A program made the position numbers and the translations under genes. Positions 1-7,022 of a stretch of DNA of 30,053 nucleotides are shown in pieces. Below the pieces are notes generated by a model. It worked only from the letters and a program-made list of their open reading frames with translations. It searched no databases and was not told where the DNA came from. Location of the stretch: NCBI GenBank assembly GCA_002491945.1, contig DKWX01000062.1:1-30053 (forward strand), written 5' to 3'. Origin of the DNA: Porphyromonadaceae bacterium UBA7141. GTDB taxonomy: Bacteria; Bacteroidota; Bacteroidia; Bacteroidales; Muribaculaceae. Positions within the stretch are counted from its first letter, which is position 1, and each line of letters starts with the position of its first letter.

Positions 1-143
1 GTGTTTACCTCCTACTCGATTGTGTTGACGGTCAGCGATATATTATCCTATGAAACAGTGATATGCGAAACGATTCAAATCAGAGACATCAAAAGTCACA
101 TATTTTAACATACCGTAACTGATGTAAATTCAAGATAATTAGT

Positions 144-151
144 TATATTTG
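144..151 (+). promoter_or_regulatory. Possible -7 promoter element upstream of the sugar operon
   Basis: TATATTTG fits the Bacteroidota -7 consensus TAnnTTTG. No clear TTTG/TTG -33 box is seen about 20 bp upstream, so support is partial. The first 292 bases hold no convincing gene. They are AT-rich leader-like sequence, including a weak stem before a T-run near 178-200. If real, this would drive the sugar-nucleotide genes starting at 293. Confidence 0.35.
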
Positions 152-292
152 CACTGAGTTAACACTCTCTTGCTTAGAGAATGCGACTCTGTTTTTTTGT
201 AAAATACTGATTATCAACAATGTGCATAGGGGGTGAACTATCGCGTGTCCTCTGTATGCACAATGTGCCGATGGAAGGCAATTCAGGTAATT

Positions 293-1261
293 ATGGATTT
301 CGCATTAATAGGAACGGCCGGGTATATCGCACCGCGTCATATACGGGCAATAGCGGATACCGGCAATAATCTTAAGGTGGCATACGATATCGCTGACAGC
401 GTGGGCAGGCTCGACAGTGTGTTTCCCGAGGCATGGTTTTTCACACGCCATGAGGAATTCGACTGTTTCTGCCGTCGGTGTATGCGTTCGGCCAATCCGT
501 TGCACTACACATCGATATGCACTCCTAACGATACCCACGCCTCATTTATTGAGAATGCGCTTAATATGGGCACTGACGTGATATGCGAGAAACCTCTCGT
601 GCTTCATTCATACGCAATCGACCGTCTGATGGAGGTGGAACAGCACAGCGGGCATAAGGCCTACAATATACTTCAATTGCGTCTGCATCCCTCGGTGGCG
701 GCTCTGAAGGAGCGCATAGCCAGAGAGACCGACGGGCGTGTGCATGATGTGGATCTCACCTATATCACCTCGCGCGGACGATGGTACCATGCGAGCTGGA
801 AAGGGGATGAGGCGCGAAGCGGGGGCATAGCCACCAATATCGGTGTGCATTTCTACGACATGCTGCAATGGGTGTTCGGTCCGGTGATTCGCAGTGTGGT
901 GCATCTCCGCACTCCCGACCGTGTGGCCGGATATCTTGAACTTGAGCGTGCCCGCGTGCGCTACTTCCTGAGCATCTCGGCCCGTACTCTTCCGGCTGAA
1001 GCCACTGAAGCCGGAATGCGCACATGGCGCCTGCTGAAGATTGACGGTGAACGATTTGAATTCAGCGACGGATTTACCGACCTTCACACCGAGAGCTACC
1101 GGCGGATACTCTCCGGCAGCGGATTCCGCATAAGCGAGGCGCTCCCCGGTATCCGGCTTGTAGAGAGCATCCGCACCGCACGTCCCGAGGGGCTGCGTGG
1201 CGACTGGCATCCCCTGGCCTCATTGCCCGAGGATCATATTGACTTCAGATATCCGGATTGA
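293..1261 (+). CDS. wbpB: UDP-GlcNAc-uronate 3-dehydrogenase, WbpB/WlbA-like
   Basis: This is a Gfo/Idh/MocA-family NAD(P)-dependent oxidoreductase that oxidises C3 of UDP-N-acetylglucosaminuronic acid. The product is the 3-keto sugar used by the aminotransferase encoded next. The N-terminal Rossmann motif starts at once (ALIGTAGYIAPRH, residues 4-16). The conserved EKP, whose lysine is catalytic in the family, is at 99-101. TSRGRWY (159-165) and NIGVHFYD (182-189, with the conserved His) match Bordetella WlbA as I know it. I chose ATG 293, giving 322 aa. An in-frame GTG at 233 would add 20 residues that resemble nothing and precede the Rossmann fold. The gene ends 31 bases before the likely wbpE start. 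The pathway neighbours make the assignment strong; the exact substrate is inferred from them. Confidence 0.9.
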   Translation: MDFALIGTAGYIAPRHIRAIADTGNNLKVAYDIADSVGRLDSVFPEAWFFTRHEEFDCFCRRCMRSANPLHYTSICTPNDTHASFIENALNMGTDVICEKPLVLHSYAIDRLMEVEQHSGHKAYNILQLRLHPSVAALKERIARETDGRVHDVDLTYITSRGRWYHASWKGDEARSGGIATNIGVHFYDMLQWVFGPVIRSVVHLRTPDRVAGYLELERARVRYFLSISARTLPAEATEAGMRTWRLLKIDGERFEFSDGFTDLHTESYRRILSGSGFRISEALPGIRLVESIRTARPEGLRGDWHPLASLPEDHIDFRYPD

Positions 1262-1292
1262 AATTATGCGGCATTATGACAAAAATACGGAT

Positions 1293-2441
1293 ATGACTGA
1301 AATCCGGATGGTCGACCTCCGCGGGCAATATCTTCGGTTGCGCGGCGAAATAGAGCGCGGGTGGGGTGCGGTGATGGAGTCGTGCAGGTTTATCAATGGC
1401 CCGGAAGTCGGAGAACTGGAACTTGCGCTGGCCGAATTTACCGGGGCGCGTCATGTGGTGACATGCGGCAACGGCACAGATGCCTTGCGTATAGCCCTGA
1501 TGGCTCTCGACCTCAGGCCGGGAGATGAGGTGATAGTGCCGGCATTCTCATATGCGGCCTGCGCCGAAGTGGTGTGCCTGGCAGGGCTTGTGCCGGTGCC
1601 GGCCGATGTGGATTCCGCCACATTCAATATAACCCCGCAATCGGCTGAGCGGGCCATATCACCGCGCACGCGCGTGCTGATGCCGGTGCATCTCTTCGGG
1701 CAGCCGTGCGACATGGAGGGGATAATGGCACTGGCAGGGCGGTATGGACTCCATGTGATAGAAGACAATGCCCAGTCACTTGGCGCGCGTTGCCGTAATT
1801 CAGATGGCAAAGCCCCCTTTGCCGGCACCCTGGGTACTATCGGATGCACGTCCTTCTTCCCCACCAAGAATCTCGGATGTTATGGCGACGGAGGCGCTAT
1901 ATTTACCAACGACGACCGTCTTGCCCGCCGTATCCGCATGATAGCCAATCATGGGCAGGAAGAGAAGTACAGTCACCGCGTCATAGGCTTCAACTCCCGG
2001 CTCGACACGCTTCAGGCCGTGGTGCTCAACGTCAAACTGCCTCATCTTCCGGACTGGAACGAGGCGAGGCGCCGGGTGGCTGCCATGTATAGTGACTCGC
2101 TTGCCGCGACAGAGGGAATCACGCTGCCGCAGGCAGCCCGTGGAGCCGACCATGTGTGGCATCAGTATACACTTCGTGTGGCCGGAAATGAACGCGACCG
2201 GTTGCGGCAGTGGCTTGCTTCGCGCGGGGTCCCTACGATGGTGTATTATCCCATGCCACTCCATATGCAGGAAGCCTATCGCCACAGAATGCGTATGGCC
2301 GGGACTCCGGAAGTGGCCGAACGTCTGGCCGCCGAGGTGCTGTCGCTGCCTATGCACACCGAACTCACCCAAAATCAGATTGAATATATAGCCGTAACGA
2401 TAAAGGAATTTTTCGCCACCTCCGGCGCCTGTCCCGAGTAG
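1293..2441 (+). CDS. wbpE: PLP-dependent sugar aminotransferase, WbpE/WlbC-like
   Basis: This DegT/DnrJ/EryC1-family aminotransferase would transfer an amino group from glutamate to the 3-keto sugar nucleotide made by WbpB, giving the 3-amino sugar. At 382 aa from ATG 1293 it has the usual family length. Visible landmarks are the N-terminal MVDLRGQY segment, the GNGTDAL cofactor loop (59-65), VHLFGQP (132-138), the PLP-ring aspartate in VIEDNAQS (D158), and the Schiff-base lysine in FFPTKNLGCYGDGG (K192). Earlier in-frame starts exist at ATG 1266 and upstream of it. The conserved fold begins only a few residues after 1293, so that start is preferred. It lies in order with wbpB and wbpD. Confidence is high for the family and good for the specific step. 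Confidence 0.9.
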   Translation: MTEIRMVDLRGQYLRLRGEIERGWGAVMESCRFINGPEVGELELALAEFTGARHVVTCGNGTDALRIALMALDLRPGDEVIVPAFSYAACAEVVCLAGLVPVPADVDSATFNITPQSAERAISPRTRVLMPVHLFGQPCDMEGIMALAGRYGLHVIEDNAQSLGARCRNSDGKAPFAGTLGTIGCTSFFPTKNLGCYGDGGAIFTNDDRLARRIRMIANHGQEEKYSHRVIGFNSRLDTLQAVVLNVKLPHLPDWNEARRRVAAMYSDSLAATEGITLPQAARGADHVWHQYTLRVAGNERDRLRQWLASRGVPTMVYYPMPLHMQEAYRHRMRMAGTPEVAERLAAEVLSLPMHTELTQNQIEYIAVTIKEFFATSGACPE

Positions 2442-2491
2442 GACTCCAGACAAGTTGCTGTCGGCAGTCGACCGGCCTTAAAACTCGCATA

Positions 2492-3073
2492 ATGACAGAA
2501 GAATACTACATACATCCTACAGCCGTGGCAGATCCGGGCTGCACGATATCTCCAGGCGTCAGAATATGGCATTACAGCCATATCATGGCCGGAGCGGTGA
2601 TAGGAGAGGGATGCAACATAGGGCAGAATGTGATGATAGCTCCGGGTGTATTGCTGGGGCGCAACGTCAAGGTGCAGAATAATGTATCGATTTATACGGG
2701 CGTGATGTGTGAGGATGATGTGTTTCTGGGTCCGTCATGTGTCTTTACCAACGTTCGCAATCCGCGTAGCTTTATCTGCCGTCGGGATGAGTTCCGCACT
2801 ACGATAGTGAGGCGCGGTGCAACGCTTGGCGCCAACTGCACGGTGGTGTGCGGCCACGAAATTGGGGAATTCGCCATGATCGGGGCCGGGGCGGTAGTGA
2901 CCGGTGACGTGCGACCGTATGCTTTGATGACAGGTAATCCTGCCCGTCTGACAGGATGGGTGAGTGAGTATGGCCACCGTCTCGAATTCGATGCCGGGGG
3001 TGAGGCCGTGTGTCCGGAGACGGGACAGCGTTATAAACTGAGTGATGGCCATGTCAGTAAGTGCTCGGAGTAA
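2492..3073 (+). CDS. wbpD: UDP-3-amino-sugar N-acetyltransferase, WbpD/WlbB-like
   Basis: This acyltransferase with a left-handed beta-helix would acetylate the 3-amino group using acetyl-CoA, giving UDP-2,3-diacetamido-2,3-dideoxyglucuronic acid. The 193 residues show hexapeptide repeats almost throughout (for example VIGEGCNIGQNVMIAPG and VLLGRNVKVQNN). They also contain FTNVRNPRS, typical of the WbpD/WlbB group, and the loop GNPARLTGWVSEYG before a short CPETG tail. Such enzymes work as trimers in the cytosol. The start ATG 2492 lies 50 bases after the wbpE stop. The 180 bases after the gene contain no coding sequence. They carry half of an interspersed repeat, so the next gene may be transcribed by read-through or from an unseen promoter. 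Confidence 0.9.
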   Translation: MTEEYYIHPTAVADPGCTISPGVRIWHYSHIMAGAVIGEGCNIGQNVMIAPGVLLGRNVKVQNNVSIYTGVMCEDDVFLGPSCVFTNVRNPRSFICRRDEFRTTIVRRGATLGANCTVVCGHEIGEFAMIGAGAVVTGDVRPYALMTGNPARLTGWVSEYGHRLEFDAGGEAVCPETGQRYKLSDGHVSKCSE

Positions 3074-3118
3074 TACTATAGTAAATGGAATCATTAACGT
3101 ATCTGCGGCTTTTTTCAC
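3070..3118 (+). repeat. Partial copy (left half) of an interspersed repeat
   Basis: The stretch around ATAGTAAATGGAATCATTAA and TCTGCGGCTTTTTTC matches the left half of the full repeat at about 11964-12015 (ATAGTAATTGAAATGGAATC and TCTGCGGCTTCTTTTTT), with small indels. The remainder of the gap up to 3253 has no recognisable gene or second half of the element. The GCGG plus T-run could also serve as a weak terminator after wbpD. Confidence 0.5.
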
Positions 3119-3253
3119 TGATGGCTGTCGCTTGAATAGAATCCGACAATCCTCGAATATGTTGAGTCAAAACTTTGTCTCTCTCCAAGAAGAATCTGAT
3201 GACTGGGAAGTAAGAGTTGCTTACTGTCGTTGTCAAAAATTGAATGCGTGCTT

Positions 3254-4555
3254 ATGATATACGACAGACTTATATCAGGACATGGACGTATGGCGGTGGT
3301 GGGACTCGGATATGTGGGATTGCCTCTGGCGCTTGCCTTTGCGCGGCATGTGGCTGTGTCGGGATATGACATCAATCCGGATCGGGTGGCGCTTATGCGG
3401 CGCGGAGAAGACCCTTCGGGCGAACTTCCGCCTTCGGCATTCGATGGTGCGGATATTATTTTCGATGATTCGCCTGAAGTGCTGGCCGATGCCTGCTTTT
3501 ATGTAGTGGCTGTGCCTACGCCGGTGGATAATGACAAACGCCCTGACCTGAATCCGCTCTGTGCCGCCGTAAGAAGTGTGGCACGTGTGTTGCAGCCGGG
3601 CGATTATGTAGTATTTGAATCCACCGTTTATCCCGGGTGTACCGATGAGGTGTGTGTGCCTCTTCTTGAAGAGATCTCCGGATTGCGTTGCGGCCGGGAT
3701 TTCAAGGTGGGGTATTCTCCCGAAAGAATCAACCCGGGCGATTCCCGTCGCACTGTGGCCGACACAGTAAAGTTGGTGAGCGGATGCGATGAGGAAGCAT
3801 TGGAAGAGATAGCGCGTGTGTATGGCATGATAGTCCGGGCCGGTCTGCACAGAGTGTCGTCACTAAGGGTGGCCGAAGCCGCAAAAATACTGGAGAATAC
3901 TCAGCGAGATGTGAATATCGCGCTGATGAATGAATTCGCCATGATTTGCGGGAGTCTCGGCATCGACACATACGAGGTGCTCGATGCCGCCTCCACAAAG
4001 TGGAATTTTAATATGTATTCGCCGGGTCTGGTGGGTGGTCACTGCATAGGTGTCGACCCATGGTATCTGGTGCATAAGGCAGATGCCATACAATGTGGCG
4101 GGCGTCTGATTCCAGTGGCACGTGCCGTCAACGACTCCATGTCTGAGTATGTGGCCGCAAACGTCAGTCGCCTTATCGGGGCCGGAGAGGGGAGTGCTGC
4201 CCGTCGAGTGCTCATACTTGGATTCACATTCAAGGAGAATGTGGCCGATATACGCAATACGAAAGTAGCGGATATTGTGAAATCACTTAAGCGTGACGGA
4301 ATTGCAGTGGATGTGGCCGACCCCGTAGCCGATGCCGGAGAAGTGGAGCGGCAATATGGAATAGCGCTGTCTGAAATGTCAGGAAGCGGGTATGACGCCG
4401 TGATAGTCGCCGTGGCTCACGATTGCTATCTCGGGTTGGATCTGCCGTGGTTTGAATCGCATCTGCGTCCGGGAGGGGTGGTGGCCGACCTCAAGGGGAT
4501 ATTCCGCCGCCGACTGGCCGGCATTCGCGGAGGATTGCGCTACTGGAGTCTATGA
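3254..4555 (+). CDS. wbpA: UDP-N-acetylglucosamine 6-dehydrogenase (nucleotide-sugar dehydrogenase), WbpA-like
   Basis: This UDP-sugar dehydrogenase performs the two-fold NAD-dependent oxidation of C6 to the uronate. Beside wbpB/E/D, the expected substrate is UDP-GlcNAc, making it the first step of the pathway although it is encoded last. The NAD-binding motif GLGYVGLPLA is at residues 17-26 and SPERINPGD at about 165-173. The active-site segment EAAKILENTQRDVNIALMNE includes K211 and N215, and the catalytic cysteine lies in GGHCIGVDPW (C264). The C-terminal UDP-binding domain contains the GFTFKENVADIRNTK loop. The protein has 433 aa from ATG 3254; an upstream in-frame TTG at 3230 is less likely. 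TviB or WecC homologues share these motifs, so substrate choice rests on context. Confidence 0.87.
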   Translation: MIYDRLISGHGRMAVVGLGYVGLPLALAFARHVAVSGYDINPDRVALMRRGEDPSGELPPSAFDGADIIFDDSPEVLADACFYVVAVPTPVDNDKRPDLNPLCAAVRSVARVLQPGDYVVFESTVYPGCTDEVCVPLLEEISGLRCGRDFKVGYSPERINPGDSRRTVADTVKLVSGCDEEALEEIARVYGMIVRAGLHRVSSLRVAEAAKILENTQRDVNIALMNEFAMICGSLGIDTYEVLDAASTKWNFNMYSPGLVGGHCIGVDPWYLVHKADAIQCGGRLIPVARAVNDSMSEYVAANVSRLIGAGEGSAARRVLILGFTFKENVADIRNTKVADIVKSLKRDGIAVDVADPVADAGEVERQYGIALSEMSGSGYDAVIVAVAHDCYLGLDLPWFESHLRPGGVVADLKGIFRRRLAGIRGGLRYWSL

Positions 4556-4576
4556 TTAAGGTATCTCTCATAAGTT

Positions 4577-4730
4577 GGTGTTCAAATTTAATTTATACAA
4601 TATGCGGGATCGACTAAAAAACAAGTCCGCAGATTGTATAAAAGATTCCTTTCCAATTGCTATCGGTTAAATTTGAACATTTACTTACAATATGCGGGGT
4701 TATGGTTAAATCTGAACACTTACTTAGACT
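4577..4730 (-). repeat. MITE-like interspersed repeat, inverted copy plus extra end fragment
   Basis: The 193-base gap between wbpA and wzx is almost entirely repeat. It begins GTGTTCAAATTTAATTTATA and ends near 4686 with TATCGGTTAAATTTGAACAT, so the ends form terminal inverted repeats. Inside are TACAATATGCGGGATCG and CCGCAGATTGTATAAAAGAT. Read on the minus strand it matches the copy at 11945-12130, with a shorter centre. A partial end is repeated at 4687-4726 (ACAATATGCGGGG, then GGTTAAATCTGAACACTTAC). Confidence 0.7.
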
Positions 4731-4748
4731 CTGACTCACTAAGCAGTT

Positions 4749-6284
4749 ATGACAATCGTGAATAATAGAAGCCGCACCGGACAGGCTTTCTGGCTCGGAC
4801 TCGGCAATCTGGTGTCGTTAAGCTTCGGCATTGTCAGCGCCGCAGTGCTGAGCCGGATGATGCCTGTGGGTGAATATGGCACGTTGCGGCAGGTGCTCTA
4901 TGTCTATGGCACGCTTCAGGTGGTGTTCACTCTCGGACTGCCGCGAGCCTATTCCTATTTTCTTCCCCGTGTGCCGGAAGAGCAGGCATTGTCGGCGCTC
5001 AACCGAATCAACCGAATCTTCATTGTCACCGGATTTGTCTTCGCAGTCGCCCTATGGTGTGGCTCCTCAATGATAGCCGGAGTGCTGGGGAATCCGGCTC
5101 TTTGCGGGGCGTTGCGCTGCTTTGCTCCTGTACCGGCGTTTCTTTTCCCTGTGATGGGGATGGAAGGGGTGATGGCAAGCTGTCGGCGCACATCGTATGC
5201 CACGCTTTATGTCATACTTAACCGTGTGTTCAATCTGATATGTGTGGTGCTCCCGGTGGCAGTGTGGCATTGCGGCGCCTCAGGGGCGGCTCTTGGTCTG
5301 ACACTGTCATCTGCAGCCTGCTGTGTGGTGGGAATCAAGCTGATGCGGTTGCCGTTCAGAGGGATTCCTGAGCGGCCATCGGTATTGATAGCAAGTGAGA
5401 TACTGCGATATTCACTTCCGCTTATGACGGCCGGCATATGGGGAATACTCATACAGTCGGCCCCTCAGTTCTTTGTCAGCCGATGGTATGGCGCGGAGGC
5501 TTTTGCCGAATTTGCCAACGGATTTATCGAACTCCCCTTTGCAGGGATGTTGATAGGAGCCATTGCCGGAGTGCTGCTCCCGGAGGTGTCGCGCCTTGCT
5601 TCAGAGGGAGACGGCAATGAGGGGAAGGTGATTGAAATATGGCGTTCCACATTCCGTAAGTCGGCATCGATAATCTATCCACTCGCCATATTTGCCTGCG
5701 TTTATGCTCCTGATATAATAGGGTTGCTTTATGGCAGCCGATATGACGGCGCGGCGGTGTATTTCCGTATTGTGACGGTGGTCAATCTGATACGTGTCGT
5801 GCCTTACGCGCCGGTGATGCTTGGGCTGGGTATGGGCAGGCAGTATTCGATGGCCAGTCTGGTTCCGGCGGTCGTGTTGGCGGCGGCCGATATGGCATGG
5901 GTCGCGGTCGTGTTTCCGGCGGCGGCCGTGACGGGAGGTGCCGGAACCGGTGTGGGTCCGGCCGGTATAGCTGTGATACAATGCGGCATACTGATGCTGC
6001 ATATCTCCATGATGCTGTATTATCTTGGGCGTCGCACAGGCACTCCGGTGCATCGGCTGATTCCATGGCGTCATTGCATGACCGTAGGGGGCATTTCGGT
6101 GATAGCGTCGCTGCTCCCGGCCGCTGTCCTCGGCTTCATTCCCGGTGTGTCGGGCGCGGCGGTGCGGCTGCTGCTTGGCTCAGCGGCCTTTATATCGCTC
6201 TATTTCCCCATAGCATCGCGGATGGGACTTAAATATAAAGATATGCTACGTCCTCTGATACGCTCGCGTATCAGAGGAGACTGA
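4749..6284 (+). CDS. wzx: Polysaccharide flippase, Wzx-like (MOP superfamily)
   Basis: This polytopic membrane protein of 511 aa is predicted to flip lipid-linked oligosaccharide repeat units across the inner membrane. The N-terminus (TGQAFWLGLGNLVSLSFGIVS, split by short loops) and a segment of the type MPVGEYGTLRQVL are typical of MOP/MATE-fold polysaccharide exporters. About 12-14 hydrophobic segments alternate along the whole length. The central region RYSLPLMTAGIWG and the acidic loop after LLPEVSRLASEG are also family-like. It follows the uronic-acid genes and is the last gene of the locus in view. The last codons form a perfect hairpin shared with the convergent aat gene. It could be named O-antigen flippase or capsule exporter; the exact substrate is not visible. 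Confidence 0.85.
   Translation: MTIVNNRSRTGQAFWLGLGNLVSLSFGIVSAAVLSRMMPVGEYGTLRQVLYVYGTLQVVFTLGLPRAYSYFLPRVPEEQALSALNRINRIFIVTGFVFAVALWCGSSMIAGVLGNPALCGALRCFAPVPAFLFPVMGMEGVMASCRRTSYATLYVILNRVFNLICVVLPVAVWHCGASGAALGLTLSSAACCVVGIKLMRLPFRGIPERPSVLIASEILRYSLPLMTAGIWGILIQSAPQFFVSRWYGAEAFAEFANGFIELPFAGMLIGAIAGVLLPEVSRLASEGDGNEGKVIEIWRSTFRKSASIIYPLAIFACVYAPDIIGLLYGSRYDGAAVYFRIVTVVNLIRVVPYAPVMLGLGMGRQYSMASLVPAVVLAAADMAWVAVVFPAAAVTGGAGTGVGPAGIAVIQCGILMLHISMMLYYLGRRTGTPVHRLIPWRHCMTVGGISVIASLLPAAVLGFIPGVSGAAVRLLLGSAAFISLYFPIASRMGLKYKDMLRPLIRSRIRGD
6252..6277. terminator. Perfect hairpin between convergent wzx and aat
   Basis: CCTCTGATACGC, then TC, then GCGTATCAGAGG: 12-bp perfectly paired arms with a 2-nt centre. 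It overlaps the last codons of wzx, seven bases before its stop, and lies 20 bases beyond the aat stop on the other strand. No T-run follows on either strand, so it is at most an atypical bidirectional terminator or an mRNA-end stabilising stem. Confidence 0.6.
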
Positions 6285-6296
6285 TCCGGATTGCGG

Positions 6297-6992
6297 TCAC
6301 GTCTGCCGGGGATCGGCGACGGTGTAGTGTCCGCCACTGATGACGCGCAGGTACTCCTCATAAGTGATATGGCGTCCTCCCATGCTGAGCAGGTGGGAGG
6401 TCTCAAACTGGCAGTCGATCAGAGACGGGTATCGACTGCATGTCAACTGGCGTGCCAGAGATATCAGTGCAAGTTTGCTTGCATTCGGCACACGTGAGAA
6501 CATGCTTTCACCCATGAATCCGCCTAAAGATGTCACACCGTATAGTCCGCCCACGAGATTATCACCCTCCCATACTTCCACGCTTTTGACATTGTCGTGG
6601 ATGCGGTTCATTTCGAGATATGCCTCGATAATCTGTGGTCCAAGCCAGGCCGCCGGATCATCGGAGCGCTTCTCATGGCTTCCTGCATTCACTTCGGCGC
6701 ATCCGTCCATCACATCGCGCAATGCCTTGTTGAAAGTGACTCTATATCGGTCGCTGTTGATCAGAGTGCGCATTGAATGCGATACGTGTATCTCATTAGG
6801 AAAGATTACGAATCGGTCGAGCGGGCAAAACCATAACGGAGTTCTGCCGGCCGGAAACCATGGGAATATGCCGTATTGGTAGGCTGTCAGCAGGCGTTCG
6901 GTACTGAGGTCGCCCCCGATTGCAATCAGCCCGTCGGGGTCGCCTAAATAAGGATTCGGGAACGTAATCTCATCGGTAAGCTGATATACCAT
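6297..6992 (-). CDS. aat: Leucyl/phenylalanyl-tRNA--protein transferase
   Basis: This enzyme transfers Leu or Phe from charged tRNA to the N-terminus of proteins starting with Lys or Arg, creating N-degrons for ClpS-ClpAP. The 231-aa protein has the family signature from its start: FPNPYLGDPDGLIAIGGDLS, then YQYGIFPWF and PLWFCPLDRFVIFP. The C-terminal GNAT-like core has SVEVWEGDNLVGGLYGV, GESMFSR and NASKLAL, with the closing IDCQFETSHLLSMGG. The gene starts 30 bases after the clpA stop on the same strand. It is therefore probably the last cistron of a clpS-clpA-aat operon, matching its biochemical role. The end abuts the hairpin at 6252-6277. Confidence 0.95.
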   Translation of the reverse strand: MVYQLTDEITFPNPYLGDPDGLIAIGGDLSTERLLTAYQYGIFPWFPAGRTPLWFCPLDRFVIFPNEIHVSHSMRTLINSDRYRVTFNKALRDVMDGCAEVNAGSHEKRSDDPAAWLGPQIIEAYLEMNRIHDNVKSVEVWEGDNLVGGLYGVTSLGGFMGESMFSRVPNASKLALISLARQLTCSRYPSLIDCQFETSHLLSMGGRHITYEEYLRVISGGHYTVADPRQT

Positions 6993-7022
6993 ATGTGTGT
7001 GAGTATAGTTTTAATGGATTGT

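Noticed and set aside
608..1210. 200-aa minus-strand ORF opposite wbpB
   Set aside because: It is a shadow of a well-supported dehydrogenase gene; the translation resembles no family.
1800..2453. 217-aa minus-strand ORF opposite wbpE
   Set aside because: Fully inside a confidently identified aminotransferase gene; no domain visible.
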